64,000 nt of DNA, taken from Ensifer canadensis. GTDB taxonomy: Bacteria > Pseudomonadota > Alphaproteobacteria > Rhizobiales > Rhizobiaceae. The translations under genes and the position numbers were made by a program. Below the pieces are notes generated by a model. The model was not told where the DNA came from, ran no database searches, and worked only from the letters and a program-made list of their open reading frames with translations. Location of the stretch: contig NZ_CP083373.1 in NCBI RefSeq assembly GCF_017488845.2, positions 434,001 to 498,000 of the forward strand, read 5' to 3'. This document shows positions 46,674-54,484 of this stretch, piece by piece. Numbering within the stretch: the first letter of the stretch is position 1; every line of letters begins with the position of its first letter.

Positions 46674-46973
46674 CTACCGGACCCCGTTTTGCTTGGTGCT
46701 GCTCTGCGACTTGCCCGCACCCGGGCCGCCTTTCGACACACCGCCCCCGTGGCTGCTTCCTGGATTTGTCGGATCCGGTCCATTGCCCCAACCATTGTTG
46801 CCCTTAGTACTGCCACCTCCGCCGGATGCCGCAATCGCCTTCGACGTCAGGCTGGTGGACAGAAGCATCGTCACGACAGGCGGGGTTACGACTGCAAAGC
46901 GGCCGCAGTCCTTCAGGAATTCGCGCCGGTCTTCGTTGCTTCGAGACTGCGAGCCGTCAACTTTTTCGGACAT
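46674..46973 (-). CDS. Tat-like exported glycine-rich peptide, candidate substrate of the kinase cluster
   Basis: A 99-residue protein after GGGGGGGAA. Residues 15-21 (DRREFLK) form a twin-arginine-like motif followed by a hydrophobic part (FAVVTPPVVTMLLSTSL) and a signal-peptidase-like AIA at about 47-49. The remaining about 50 residues are Gly/Ser/Asn-rich, with the motif NNGWGNGPDPTNPGS (59-73) and KGGPGAGK. I recognise NNGWGNG-type tails from other alphaproteobacterial small proteins next to HprK-like kinases. It could be a precursor peptide or a secreted structural protein. It lies 186 bases downstream of the nucleotidyltransferase gene on the same strand. Confidence 0.75.
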   Translation of the reverse strand: MSEKVDGSQSRSNEDRREFLKDCGRFAVVTPPVVTMLLSTSLTSKAIAASGGGGSTKGNNGWGNGPDPTNPGSSHGGGVSKGGPGAGKSQSSTKQNGVR

Positions 46974-47000
46974 ACGTGTTCCCCCCCGCGCCTAATGTGA

Positions 47001-47023
47001 TCAATAGTACATTAGTATATTGA
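47001..47023. promoter_or_regulatory. Possible operator: TCAATA-N11-TATTGA
   Basis: A 6-bp inverted repeat with an 11-base AT-rich spacer, 28 bases upstream of the start of the glycine-rich peptide gene. Its position suggests a promoter or repressor site for separate transcription of that gene. Evidence is only the symmetry. Confidence 0.3.
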
Positions 47024-47159
47024 GTTATTCCAGCAAAGTCTTTGGTCTAGATCTGGGCCTTTAAGCTGGTCGGAGGTGACTTTCATCCAAAATGTGCACC
47101 TCCGGCTTGTCACTTCGCCTACCTCAACCAAAGCGCGCTCTAACAGTTTCGAAACAGCC

Positions 47160-48245
47160 CTATAGTTTACCAAGCGGCTTCGGGCGAAAAATGCGTCGCA
47201 ACTCGCGAACCTTTCGCTCAATTTCCTGGCGCCAGGAAGGATAGGGCTCGCCACCGAAGCGATCCCAGGAACGGTAGTGGGCAAGTTCCGAGATAAGTGT
47301 CAGGAGCGTGAGCGGGCCCGCAAGATAGTCGCGGCCGAGCTGAAAATGCCGCCGGGCAAACTGGATCCTGGCCATCCATCCCACCCCGCTAGTAGCCGGC
47401 CGGTCTAGCCCGAGCAGCGCGTCGGCCGTCACGATTTGCGTATCCACAGCGTTTCTCTCATAACCGCTCGCGAAAAGCCCTCTCAACTCATTCCAGTCGA
47501 TCGGTGACGTGCGGGAGAGCTTCGCGATGTCCAGAAGGTGGCGCAGGTCCATCAGCCCACGCCAGTAATCCCCGTCCTGAAACTGATCGTGCAGAAGCAA
47601 GAGGACGATCTGCGCAAGGGGCGTGGGTAAGCGCACGCGACTACCGGCAATATCTAGCGCGCGGCTGTCACGGTGGAGCCATTCTGCGTTACCGAAGGAG
47701 GACGGCCCCCTCGGTCGGCACTGTAGGTCAATGCTCCCGACATACGTTGGACGGACCAGAACGACCGGGAGATGATATTTTGTGTTTCCTGGCCAGGAGC
47801 CTTCGCCGGCTGAAAGCTCGATCTCGTATCCGACATGGCGCAATGTTTCTATTGCGGCGGCCATGTTCTCCGGACGGACAAGAATATCCAAATCGGTCAG
47901 GATGCGGGCGCCGAACTCTTCAGGGTCTGCACTCACGAGAACCGCTGTTCCCTTCATAACGACCGGTTCTATGCCAATGTCGTTGAGACGGGCGCTCGCC
48001 TCGATCAGTTGCGTCTTCAGTCTGCAATTCCGCTCCGCGTTGCGCGCGTAGATCATTGCCAGGTAATTGCTCACGTCTTTAGGCAAGTCCTGCGTTTTGG
48101 ACTTCTTTGCCGCCGCTGCGAGAGAGGTGATCGTCAGGCTCCTGTTCGCAAGAGCTATGATCGCGTCCCAGTTCGCGTCTTTTGGTATCTGCCCATTGAG
48201 GCAGCAGGCAAGCGTAAGGAGGTCGCGTCTGCTATTGCCTGTCAT
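47160..48245 (-). CDS. Nucleotidyltransferase-family protein (NTP_transf_5-like)
   Basis: A 361-residue protein. Its core is a nucleotidyltransferase fold with a VVMKGTAVLV strand-turn (about 95-104) and the acidic motif RILTDLDILVRPEN (about 113-126), where Asp residues normally coordinate metal. The second half is helical with LAQIVLLLLHDQFQDGDYWR and DLRHLLDIAK. Such uncharacterised nucleotidyltransferases accompany HprK-like kinases and peptide-modification loci in alphaproteobacteria. The start overlaps the upstream kinase gene by 14 bases, so the two are coupled. The substrate could be a peptide or a nucleotide-linked sugar. Confidence 0.85.
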   Translation of the reverse strand: MTGNSRRDLLTLACCLNGQIPKDANWDAIIALANRSLTITSLAAAAKKSKTQDLPKDVSNYLAMIYARNAERNCRLKTQLIEASARLNDIGIEPVVMKGTAVLVSADPEEFGARILTDLDILVRPENMAAAIETLRHVGYEIELSAGEGSWPGNTKYHLPVVLVRPTYVGSIDLQCRPRGPSSFGNAEWLHRDSRALDIAGSRVRLPTPLAQIVLLLLHDQFQDGDYWRGLMDLRHLLDIAKLSRTSPIDWNELRGLFASGYERNAVDTQIVTADALLGLDRPATSGVGWMARIQFARRHFQLGRDYLAGPLTLLTLISELAHYRSWDRFGGEPYPSWRQEIERKVRELRRIFRPKPLGKL

Positions 48246-49338
48246 GAAGGCGACTCAAGGTTTCTACGGCCTCGTCGAGGGCAGAGTACGTAAGTTCGAC
48301 GGCGCGCGCCCCTGAAACCATCTGCAGGAGTCGCTGAAACTGCGGCAAAGCGAGGCGGCGCTCAGGCGTGAAAGCACCGGCCAGCAGTTCCGAAAGCACT
48401 TTTAGGGCATCAACGTCTGTAACCACGATCGGTCCCTTTCGCCGACGGCGGAGCAGTACGATGGCTTCAAGCGGAACCCGTTCCTGTGCGGCATAGCAAA
48501 GCCCTTTCGGATAGCGGACGCGCTTGTTGTCAAGCCGCCGATGGATAGGTGCCGCCAGAATGGCATCCGTCATTTGGTCGAGCAGACCCCAAGAACCCTG
48601 CTTGAGTGCCGGCGAGAAGGGCACGCCCACAAGCAGGCCATCCTCGTCCAAAAGGGCGATGTCATCCCCGCCGCAGGCGAAACCTGCTGCAAGCAGTGCC
48701 ATGGCGAGCGTGGTCTTGCCAGCCCCCGGCGCGCCACAGACTAACAGGCCTCTGGCGTTCCTGACGAGCAATGCGGCGTGTAGCGCGACGTTCGTTCCAA
48801 GATTCGCAAGAACGTCGTCTGTTATCAGCGCCTTAAGCGCGGGGGCAGCTTCCGAGCCGGCGACGATCATTCCTGAGGTACGATTTCGGCTGATGCATAC
48901 GCGATCGCCAAGCCGCGCCACGTCGTAGACAGCCGTGTGTGGCGTGTCGGCGTTCGTCCTGTTGTGGGTGAAAACGGGGAGAATGAGATCGCGAAGATCT
49001 TGATCGTAAAAGGCGATCGATACGGTGGTACCGGCGAAATCGAACTTTCGGGTATCTAGTGGCTGACCCTCATCCTCATCGAAAATGATCTCCAGTAGAT
49101 TGCGTCGTGACCAATAGGCCAAGTAATTTTGCACCGACGCATGAGCCCGAGCCCGGCTGGCGCCCCGCGCCATAACCGCGGTTTCCAATTCACAAGGCGA
49201 CGTGGGGTCGGTGAGAAGACAGGTAAGATAAGCGCTCAGCTCATCGAGCTGAAAAATCTGCTGCGACGCCTCGTCAAATATTGTCTTTCGCTCGCCAAGC
49301 AGGAAAAAATTTGCACCGGCGGAGAGGCGGAACTTCAT
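48232..49338 (-). CDS. HprK-related kinase fused to a PqqD-like N-terminal domain
   Basis: A 368-residue protein from the ATG at 49338 (GGGATAGGA upstream; a GTG at 49362 is an alternative). Residues about 1-85 look like a PqqD/RRE-type peptide-recognition domain (FRLSAGANFFLLGERKTIFD, LDELSAYLTCLLTDP, then helices around ASVQNYLAYWSRRNLL). Residues about 180-368 form an HPr-kinase-like domain: His before LLV, P-loop CGAPGAGKTTLA (about 201-212), the acidic pair GGDD (about 223-226) and KQGSW. It should phosphorylate a Ser/Thr in a peptide or protein. It is the first gene of a three-gene cluster. Confidence 0.87.
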   Translation of the reverse strand: MKFRLSAGANFFLLGERKTIFDEASQQIFQLDELSAYLTCLLTDPTSPCELETAVMARGASRARAHASVQNYLAYWSRRNLLEIIFDEDEGQPLDTRKFDFAGTTVSIAFYDQDLRDLILPVFTHNRTNADTPHTAVYDVARLGDRVCISRNRTSGMIVAGSEAAPALKALITDDVLANLGTNVALHAALLVRNARGLLVCGAPGAGKTTLAMALLAAGFACGGDDIALLDEDGLLVGVPFSPALKQGSWGLLDQMTDAILAAPIHRRLDNKRVRYPKGLCYAAQERVPLEAIVLLRRRRKGPIVVTDVDALKVLSELLAGAFTPERRLALPQFQRLLQMVSGARAVELTYSALDEAVETLSRLHDRQ

Positions 49339-49539
49339 TCCTATCCCATTTGCGTTCGCCACAGACAGTCAATCCACATTAACGATCGAAAGTACGGTTG
49401 CAAGGTGTCCGGTTTTCGGGAGCTGACGCGAACTCGGCGGGCTACGGCGCAACCTTTCAATTCGCACGGCAAAGCGGCCAGCGCCCAGCGTTGACCGTTG
49501 ACGCTGCACTCAGCCACATGTACCGATTGACACACTGTT

Positions 49540-49551
49540 TACCGATCGGTA
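49540..49551. promoter_or_regulatory. Probable TetR operator (TACCGATCGGTA)
   Basis: A 12-bp perfect palindrome 22 bases upstream of the NTF2-like gene, with a further half-site TACCGATTG starting at 49521. The operon encodes a TetR regulator two genes later, so autorepression is likely. No binding evidence. Confidence 0.6.
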
Positions 49552-49573
49552 CAGTGAAAAGGATCTGGAGATC

Positions 49574-50053
49574 ATGACCATGACTGAACAACGCCCACCA
49601 CTGCCCCCTTTCACCCGCGAATCGGCAGCGGCCAAAGTCCGAGCTGCAGAGGACGGATGGAACAGTTGCGATCCGCACCGCGTGTCCCTCGCCTACAGCG
49701 TCGACAGCTATTGGCGTAACCGCGCGGAATTTGTCCAAGGACGCGAACGTATCGTCGAGTTCCTGGCGAGGAAGTGGACAAAAGAACTCGAATACCGGCT
49801 GATCAAGGAGCTGTGGGCTCATGACGGCGACCGCATCGGGGTGCGCTTCGCCTACGAGTACCGCGACGACTCCGGGAACTGGTACCGGGCATACGGCAAC
49901 GAAAACTGGGAGTTCGACGAAAACGGGCTGATGCACCACCGTTATGCCTGCATCAATGATCTGCCGATCGAAGAATCTGAACGCAAATTCTTCTGGGATC
50001 GGTCTGGGCCCAGGCCAGCGGACCACCCGGGACTTTCCGAATTGGGACTGTAG
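49574..50053 (+). CDS. NTF2-like DUF1348-family protein
   Basis: A 159-residue protein from the ATG at 49574 with GGAG just upstream; an ATG at 49580 is possible. The family pattern is clear: [60 protein letters not shown] and [19 protein letters not shown]. The fold is a cone-shaped NTF2/SnoaL barrel, used as an enzyme or a binding module; its substrate is unknown. It is co-transcribed with a TetR regulator that starts three bases after its stop. Confidence 0.9.
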   Translation: MTMTEQRPPLPPFTRESAAAKVRAAEDGWNSCDPHRVSLAYSVDSYWRNRAEFVQGRERIVEFLARKWTKELEYRLIKELWAHDGDRIGVRFAYEYRDDSGNWYRAYGNENWEFDENGLMHHRYACINDLPIEESERKFFWDRSGPRPADHPGLSELGL

Positions 50054-50056
50054 CAC

Positions 50057-50638
50057 ATGCCAAAGATCGTCGCCGAGCGCTCGGACGTAATCCCATCCCT
50101 CGCCGAGATCTTTCGGGAGTATGGCTTCGACGGTGCAAGCCTATCGACCATCACCGAAAAGACCGGCCTCGGAAAGGGAAGCCTTTATCACTTCTTTCCC
50201 GGCGGGAAGGAAGAGATGGCCGCAGCCGTGCTCGGCGAGATCGACGAATGGTTCGCGACGCAGGTCTTCGAGCCGCTAAGGAGCGCGGACGATCCGCGTT
50301 CCGCAATCACCAGCATGTGTAGCTCGGTTGCCGGCTACTTTCGCTCCGGCCGCCGTGTATGCCTCATTGGCGCGTTTGCACTGGACAACGTCCGGAACCG
50401 CTTCAGCGATCGGGTCAGGGATTACTTTGCCGAGTGGCGTGGTGCGCTCGCCTCTGCTCTTGAGAGGGCCGGATGCCCTGAACGTGACGCCCTTGCGCTT
50501 GCCGAGGAGACAGTAGTTGCCGTCCAGGGGGCCTTGGTGCTCGCCAGGGCGCTCGACGAACCGGAAGTCTTCGAACGAACCCTAGAGCGAATCCAGTCCC
50601 GGCTTATTGCGGCGACCGGTGGAGACGAGCAAAGATGA
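50057..50638 (+). CDS. TetR-family regulator (YxaF/AcuR-like)
   Basis: A 193-residue TetR protein. The helix-turn-helix is at residues 10-55: VIPSLAEIFREYGFDGASLS, TITEKTGLGKGSLYHFFPGG. The helical C-terminal part has CLIGAFALDNVRNRF and ALALAEETVVAVQGALVLAR, typical of the LmrA/YxaF/AcuR type. It lies three bases after the NTF2-like gene and overlaps the AraC remnant (ATGA). The palindrome at 49540 is its probable operator. The inducer is unknown. Confidence 0.9.
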   Translation: MPKIVAERSDVIPSLAEIFREYGFDGASLSTITEKTGLGKGSLYHFFPGGKEEMAAAVLGEIDEWFATQVFEPLRSADDPRSAITSMCSSVAGYFRSGRRVCLIGAFALDNVRNRFSDRVRDYFAEWRGALASALERAGCPERDALALAEETVVAVQGALVLARALDEPEVFERTLERIQSRLIAATGGDEQR

Positions 50639-50790
50639 GGGATCGCAAAACAAACTCCGTCGTGCTCGCACCATGGCGGCTCAAGCGCGCCGTAGAGTTC
50701 ATCGAAATGAACCTAGCGACCCCGCTTCAACTCGTAGACATCGCGCGCGCCGCGGGCCTCAGTGGGGCGAGAATTTTCCAGTCCTTATTG
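50635..50790 (+). pseudogene. AraC-type regulator fragment
   Basis: The ATG at 50635 overlaps the TetR stop and encodes LAPWRLKRAVEFIEMNLATP and LQLVDIARAAGLSGARIFQS, the first helix-turn-helix of an AraC DNA-binding domain. Homology ends there, where the second HTH should begin, and the frame closes at 50844 in unrelated sequence. It is a truncated gene, once third in this operon. Confidence 0.7.
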
Positions 50791-51267
50791 AACGCACCGT
50801 CGAGAAGGAAGGTCTCACTTCAGTGTATAAGATCGGGAATGTAAACGACACGCATTTGCTTAGAGTTTTGACTTTGGAGGACGAAGGTGTTGTATCGTTC
50901 AGCATCCTCGCGAATCCGGATAACAGATAGTGGACAATCGCATCGACTATCTCCGCACCTACCGACAATGCGCGTGCGGCGATGGTGCCTACTGAGGCGG
51001 CGTTTCCGGCCTGGTTGCGCTCCGGCCGTTGACGGCACTGCACCGACGCCAGTGCAGCCGTGCCTTGGTGCCGATTGGTATGAAAGGATGCAGCACTTTC
51101 TTGAAGCCCTTGATTGGTTACCGCGGCGGCGCATCGACGCCTTGGAAAGGCGTGTAGCCGTTAAATTTGTCTTTCTCGAAACGTCAGTCACGTCGATCAT
51201 CCGGTCGTAATCGCATGTAATCACAGTGCTCATGAAAGTAGATGTCGACGGGTGAAAAAACTAAAAG
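50791..51267. other. No gene recognised
   Basis: About 480 bases between the AraC fragment and the cspA promoter. A minus-strand open frame (50820-51233) lacks recognisable domains or start signals. Confidence 0.4.
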
Positions 51268-51296
51268 TTGACGTGCGCACGGAACACGTCTATCAA
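51268..51296 (+). promoter_or_regulatory. cspA promoter, unit 1 (TTGACG-N17-TATCAA)
   Basis: -35 TTGACG (51268-51273), 17-base spacer, -10 TATCAA (51291-51296). Unit 2 has the matching TTGACT-N17-TATCAG. Transcription should start near 51303, giving a leader of about 138 bases before the ATG. Both leaders share long conserved blocks, for example CTTTGGTTAC and CTTCCCTTCAAA in this copy, as expected for cold-shock mRNAs with structured 5' regions. Confidence 0.65.
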
Positions 51297-51440
51297 AACG
51301 GCTGTCGATATTAGGTTGCTGAGCTTTGGTTACAGCGCGTTTGGCGCCGACCCTTGAACGGATCTTCCCTTCAAAGATCGTTATTCTCAACCGCAACGCT
51401 TTTTTGCGTAGCGGTCATCTCTGTTGCTAAAGGGTTCATC

Positions 51441-51815
51441 ATGGCCGCTGGCACCGTAAAATGGTTTAATTCCACCAAAGGCTTCGGCTTCATCCAGCCT
51501 GACAACGGCGACGCTGACGCATTCGTTCACATCTCTGCCGTCGAGCGCGCTGGAATGCGGGAAATTGTAGAAGGCCAGAAGATTGGCTTTGACTTGGAGC
51601 GCGACAACAAGTCGGGCAAGGGTGTCCGCTTGCAATCTGCAGGTTATTTAGTCGGTAACTGCTTTCCGTTGACCACTGATGTACTGGCACTGTTGAAAGC
51701 AGTTTATCCAATCGAGTTCAGGCGAGATCGCCTGGCTTTTTTTATGCCCGAACGGCAGCGGTCTTGTCGATCGCGTTCGCAATGCGGGCTCAAGCACGTG
51801 AGAGCTGATGACTGA
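51441..51815 (+). CDS. cspA: Cold-shock protein, C-terminus frameshifted
   Basis: From the ATG at 51441 the product is a CspA-type OB-fold RNA chaperone: GTVKWFNSTKGFGFIQPDNG (RNP1), DAFVHISAVERAGMREIVEG (RNP2) and IGFDLERDNKSGK. The intact copy at 54013 then ends MSACNLQAA. Here an extra base in the GGG at 51620-51622 shifts the frame, although the normal ending (SACNLQ, stop at 51649-51651) is still readable in the other frame. In the shifted frame translation runs on to 51815, past the terminator at 51719. The native protein would be about 69 residues. Confidence 0.85.
   Translation: MAAGTVKWFNSTKGFGFIQPDNGDADAFVHISAVERAGMREIVEGQKIGFDLERDNKSGKGVRLQSAGYLVGNCFPLTTDVLALLKAVYPIEFRRDRLAFFMPERQRSCRSRSQCGLKHVRADD
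51719..51743 (+). terminator. Rho-independent terminator of cspA unit 1
   Basis: CAGGCGA-GA-TCGCCTG stem-loop at 51719-51734, followed by GG and C, then TTTTTTT at 51737-51743. It lies inside the frameshifted extension of the cspA frame, which supports the view that the extension is not natural. Confidence 0.8.
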
Positions 51816-52083
51816 GAAACCCGATGAGCTTCAGGCAATCAATACGGCATGGCAGATCGCCATACAGGAAATTCTAAGAATGGTCGTCCGGGATATGTAC
51901 AAGACCGGCGACGAAGCCGTGTTCAGGTCGCATATAAGGCGGATCGAAGAAGCCGCGGTGGACAGTATCTATTCCGGCCTTACGTTGCGAGGAACTGACG
52001 AGTGGACAGAGGTTCTCGTTAAGGAGAAGGCGAGCAATTTCGTCACCACGCTTTTGACGTCGTTCACGTATGACAGAGTGTGA
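51808..52083 (+). CDS. Small hypothetical protein (91 aa)
   Basis: The ATG at 51808 gives MTEKPDELQAINTAWQIAIQ, then EILRMVVRDMYKTGDEAVFR and RRIEEAAVDSIYSGLTLRGT. A helical soluble protein. Similar short proteins exist in rhizobia, but none with an assigned function. It lies just beyond the terminator of cspA unit 1, so it is likely transcribed separately. Confidence 0.62.
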   Translation: MTEKPDELQAINTAWQIAIQEILRMVVRDMYKTGDEAVFRSHIRRIEEAAVDSIYSGLTLRGTDEWTEVLVKEKASNFVTTLLTSFTYDRV

Positions 52084-52601
52084 AACTGCGTCGGCCTCCT
52101 AGCTTTGTACAATTGCGATTTACGTCTCGACCCAGACCGAGCCTCATCAGCAGGTGCATCATCAACCCGATTTGGACGCTTAATTTGCTGATCGCATAGT
52201 TACCCAGGGAGAGATTGTCGCCGATGGATCAGGATTCGTGCAGTGGCGGTCTGAAGGCCAATTGCGCTGGGCTGGTTCCCTGAGTCTATCGGTTCTTTAG
52301 CAGATACGCGCGAAATGGTCCCGACAGAATCGATGCCGTTTTCTCCCGCAAAGGCAAAATGCCCGTATCGGGATGAGGCCGGACGGAGCTCCGCGCTCTG
52401 TCTACATTCAGGGATATTATATGCCTGCCAAAGACGTCTGCCTCTCCAGAAGCTCAAGACGACGCGTTTGGCGTGCGGCGCGTTCTTCCGGATAATGTCA
52501 GCCACAAGCGTTGGGTATCATCTTATGAAAAAGTCTTAGGACGATCGCGCCGCGATTACCCCATGTTTTTCGATCCCAGCGCACCTGCGCATTGACTGAA
52601 G
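52084..52601. other. No gene recognised
   Basis: About 520 bases. Both strands carry overlapping short frames without homology. No repeat or structure is obvious. Confidence 0.4.
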
Positions 52602-52904
52602 TCAGTCTAGCTCTTCGAAAAAGTCACAAATCAGTTCCGCGACTATCATCGCCTCCGATTCAGTCATGTGCGCCGCAGTTTCAATGGCGACCTCTTCCAT
52701 GTCGTCTCGATCAACGGCGAGAAGGTCCAGTATTCTGGCAAACTTGATCTTGAGTTCGATGTCTTTATCAAACTCATCGATGGTTACCGTCAAAATGCTG
52801 ATATTTGCTTCGATCAGACGAGTCTGAATGCTGTCGGCAGACGCCGCGAGCGTTCGCACGGCTGCAAAGAACTGCTTCTTTGCATAGGGATGTTTCTCGT
52901 CCAT
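52602..52904 (-). CDS. Conserved-type hypothetical protein (100 aa)
   Basis: The start is the ATG at 52904 (AAAGGTAGC upstream); a longer frame to 52934 has no support. The sequence KKQFFAAVRTLAASADSIQT, RLIEANISILTVTIDEFDKD, ELKIKFARILDLLAVDRDDM and EEVAIETAAHMTESEAMIVA fits a helical family common in rhizobia, with a conserved LKIKFARILDLLAVD core. Role unknown. It lies between the two inverted cspA units. Confidence 0.75.
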   Translation of the reverse strand: MDEKHPYAKKQFFAAVRTLAASADSIQTRLIEANISILTVTIDEFDKDIELKIKFARILDLLAVDRDDMEEVAIETAAHMTESEAMIVAELICDFFEELD

Positions 52905-53185
52905 TTTGCTACCTTTTGCTTCAGCGCGGACCATTAGATGTCATGTTCAATGTAGGATAGCGGTCTCAGGGGCGTGCTCTGGTGGTCTATAGGAGCGGCG
53001 TTGGTGTGCACCAAACCACACAGCCGTTAGCACGTTGCCAAGCCACAAGCACTGTCAACGACGCTACGAAGAGTGACGGCCAAAGTCGAGCCGAGCACAA
53101 CCACCTAAGGGGAGCAGTCTCGCCACGGAGCATAATGCGCTTTCGATGCTGACCACCACCCCCACTGAGTTTTTCGACTGATCTT

Positions 53186-53565
53186 TTAAGCCTGCCGTGC
53201 CTTGCGGTTGGCGTAACGCCGGTCGCGCTCGGCCTTGCGAGCAGCCTCGTCCTCGATCACGCGTGAAATGCGGTTCTTGTCGGCGGCTTCGCGCGCTTCG
53301 GCCTCAGCTCTTGCGGCAGCCGTGAGTGCCGCCTCGCGCTCAGCGGCCTCGGCCTGCAAGCGCTCGCGCTCCTCATTCTTTACCCGTTCGCGTTCGATGC
53401 GCCGCTCTTCGCGGGCTGCAGCGACCGCCTGACGCTCGGCCTGGCGGGCGAGTTCGGTCGGTTCTGCGGCTTCCTTTCCGCGCGGTAGGCTTCAAGAAGC
53501 GCTTTCTTCGCATCGGCCGCGGCGCTGCGACGGTCGGTGAGTTCACTGTTTCTGATGTTTCTCAA
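53186..53565 (-). pseudogene. DUF6481-type protein, frameshifted
   Basis: The ATG at 53565 starts MRNIRNSELTDRRSAAADAK and KALLEAYRA, typical of DUF6481. At about 53478 the frame is lost by one base. In the next frame the protein continues EAAEPTELARQAERQAV, AAAREERRIERERVK, then Arg/Glu/Ala-rich heptads to KNRISRVIEDEAARKAERDR and RYANRKARQA, with a TAA at 53186-53188. The long Glu/Arg helix is a coiled coil. One missing base restores a protein of about 127 residues. It follows a small gene on the same strand by 37 bases. Confidence 0.78.
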
Positions 53566-53602
53566 GTCTCTATTCCAGTTGAGGTGTCACCCTGACTGAA
53601 AG

Positions 53603-53827
53603 TCAGGTTTTTCTGACGCGTTTCGAAGCGGGGGCGGCAGCCGCCGCCAGGCGGTCCTGCAATTCCTTCGCCAGCCGCGCTTCGCGCAGACGCAGGGTCT
53701 TCTCTTCGCGAGCCTGGACGATGGAGTCGAGTTCTTCAACGGCGCTGTCGCGGGCAAAGAACTGCGATTGCTCTTTGGCAAAGGCGATCTCGGCCCGCTG
53801 GCGCGATTTGTTGTGTGTCTCTGTCAT
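53603..53827 (-). CDS. Small conserved-type hypothetical protein (74 aa)
   Basis: From the ATG at 53827 (GGGGATATC upstream): MTETHNKSRQRAEIAFAKEQ, SQFFARDSAVEELDSIVQAR and EEKTLRLREARLAKELQDRL. A charged helical protein. Similar proteins with an NK.R.RAEIAF...Q.QF.AR motif are found beside DUF6481 genes in rhizobia. It is the first gene of a two-gene operon with the DUF6481 gene, which starts 37 bases after its stop. Confidence 0.75.
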   Translation of the reverse strand: MTETHNKSRQRAEIAFAKEQSQFFARDSAVEELDSIVQAREEKTLRLREARLAKELQDRLAAAAAPASKRVRKT

Positions 53828-53921
53828 GGGATATCCCCGACTTTGGCGCGCGTCTACGGTGTTGCACGTCACTCCCGATGCATAATGCAGTTGCGGGATC
53901 GTGCAGTCGGCGCGCGGAAAT

Positions 53922-53945
53922 AAAAAAGGCCAGGCATGTTGCCTG
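53922..53945 (-). terminator. Rho-independent terminator of cspA unit 2
   Basis: On the minus strand: CAGGCA-ACA-TGCCTG stem-loop (53945-53931), then GCC and a run of T (53927-53922). It matches the position and sequence of the terminator of unit 1 and ends cspA unit 2. Confidence 0.78.
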
Positions 53946-54012
53946 ACCTTGATGGGTATCATGCTCTCGACAGTGCCAGTACATCCGTGGTCAAGGGAGA
54001 GCCGATACCGAT

Positions 54013-54222
54013 TTAGGCTGCCTGCAGATTGCAGGCAGACATCTTGCCCGACTTGTTGTCGCGCTCCATGTCGTAGGCGATCTTCTGGCCTTCGACGATT
54101 TCGCGCATTCCAGCACGCTCGACGGCGGAGATGTGGACGAATGCGTCCGGACCGCCGTTGTCAGGCTGAATGAAGCCGAAGCCCTTGGTGGAATTAAACC
54201 ATTTAACTGTGCCAGTGGTCAT
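54013..54222 (-). CDS. cspA: Cold-shock protein (CspA family), intact copy
   Basis: A 69-residue CspA-type OB-fold protein from the ATG at 54222 (AAGGGTTCATC upstream, identical to unit 1). The RNP motifs KGFGFIQP and DAFVHIS are intact and the end is KMSACNLQAA. These proteins bind single-stranded RNA and melt structures after cold shock. It differs from unit 1 mainly by a few residues (for example GPDAFVH, AYDMERD). Control is by the TTGACT-N17-TATCAG promoter and a conserved leader of about 138 bases. Confidence 0.95.
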   Translation of the reverse strand: MTTGTVKWFNSTKGFGFIQPDNGGPDAFVHISAVERAGMREIVEGQKIAYDMERDNKSGKMSACNLQAA

Positions 54223-54366
54223 GATGAACCCTTTCATAGCATATTGAATGACCGCCGCGCACAAGCGCTGCGGATGAAGATAGCGATTTTTGAAAGGAAG
54301 GTTCGTCAGGGCGCAGTTGCTAAATGCGCGGTAACCAAAGTTCAGCAAGCAAATATCGATAAATCG

Positions 54367-54395
54367 CTGATAGAGAAAACTGATCCGAAAGTCAA
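54367..54395 (-). promoter_or_regulatory. cspA promoter, unit 2 (TTGACT-N17-TATCAG)
   Basis: On the minus strand: -35 TTGACT (54395-54390), 17-base spacer, -10 TATCAG (54372-54367). The same spacing and near-identical hexamers occur in unit 1. The leader between here and the ATG at 54222 is about 138 bases, and many blocks are identical with unit 1. Confidence 0.65.
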
Positions 54396-54484
54396 CTTTT
54401 AGTTTCTGGGACTCTATGGCGCGCTGGTGGCTCCCTCCACTGGGCGGTCCAGGCTCAGGGGTTGATGTTCGACCGAGAGCCGTG

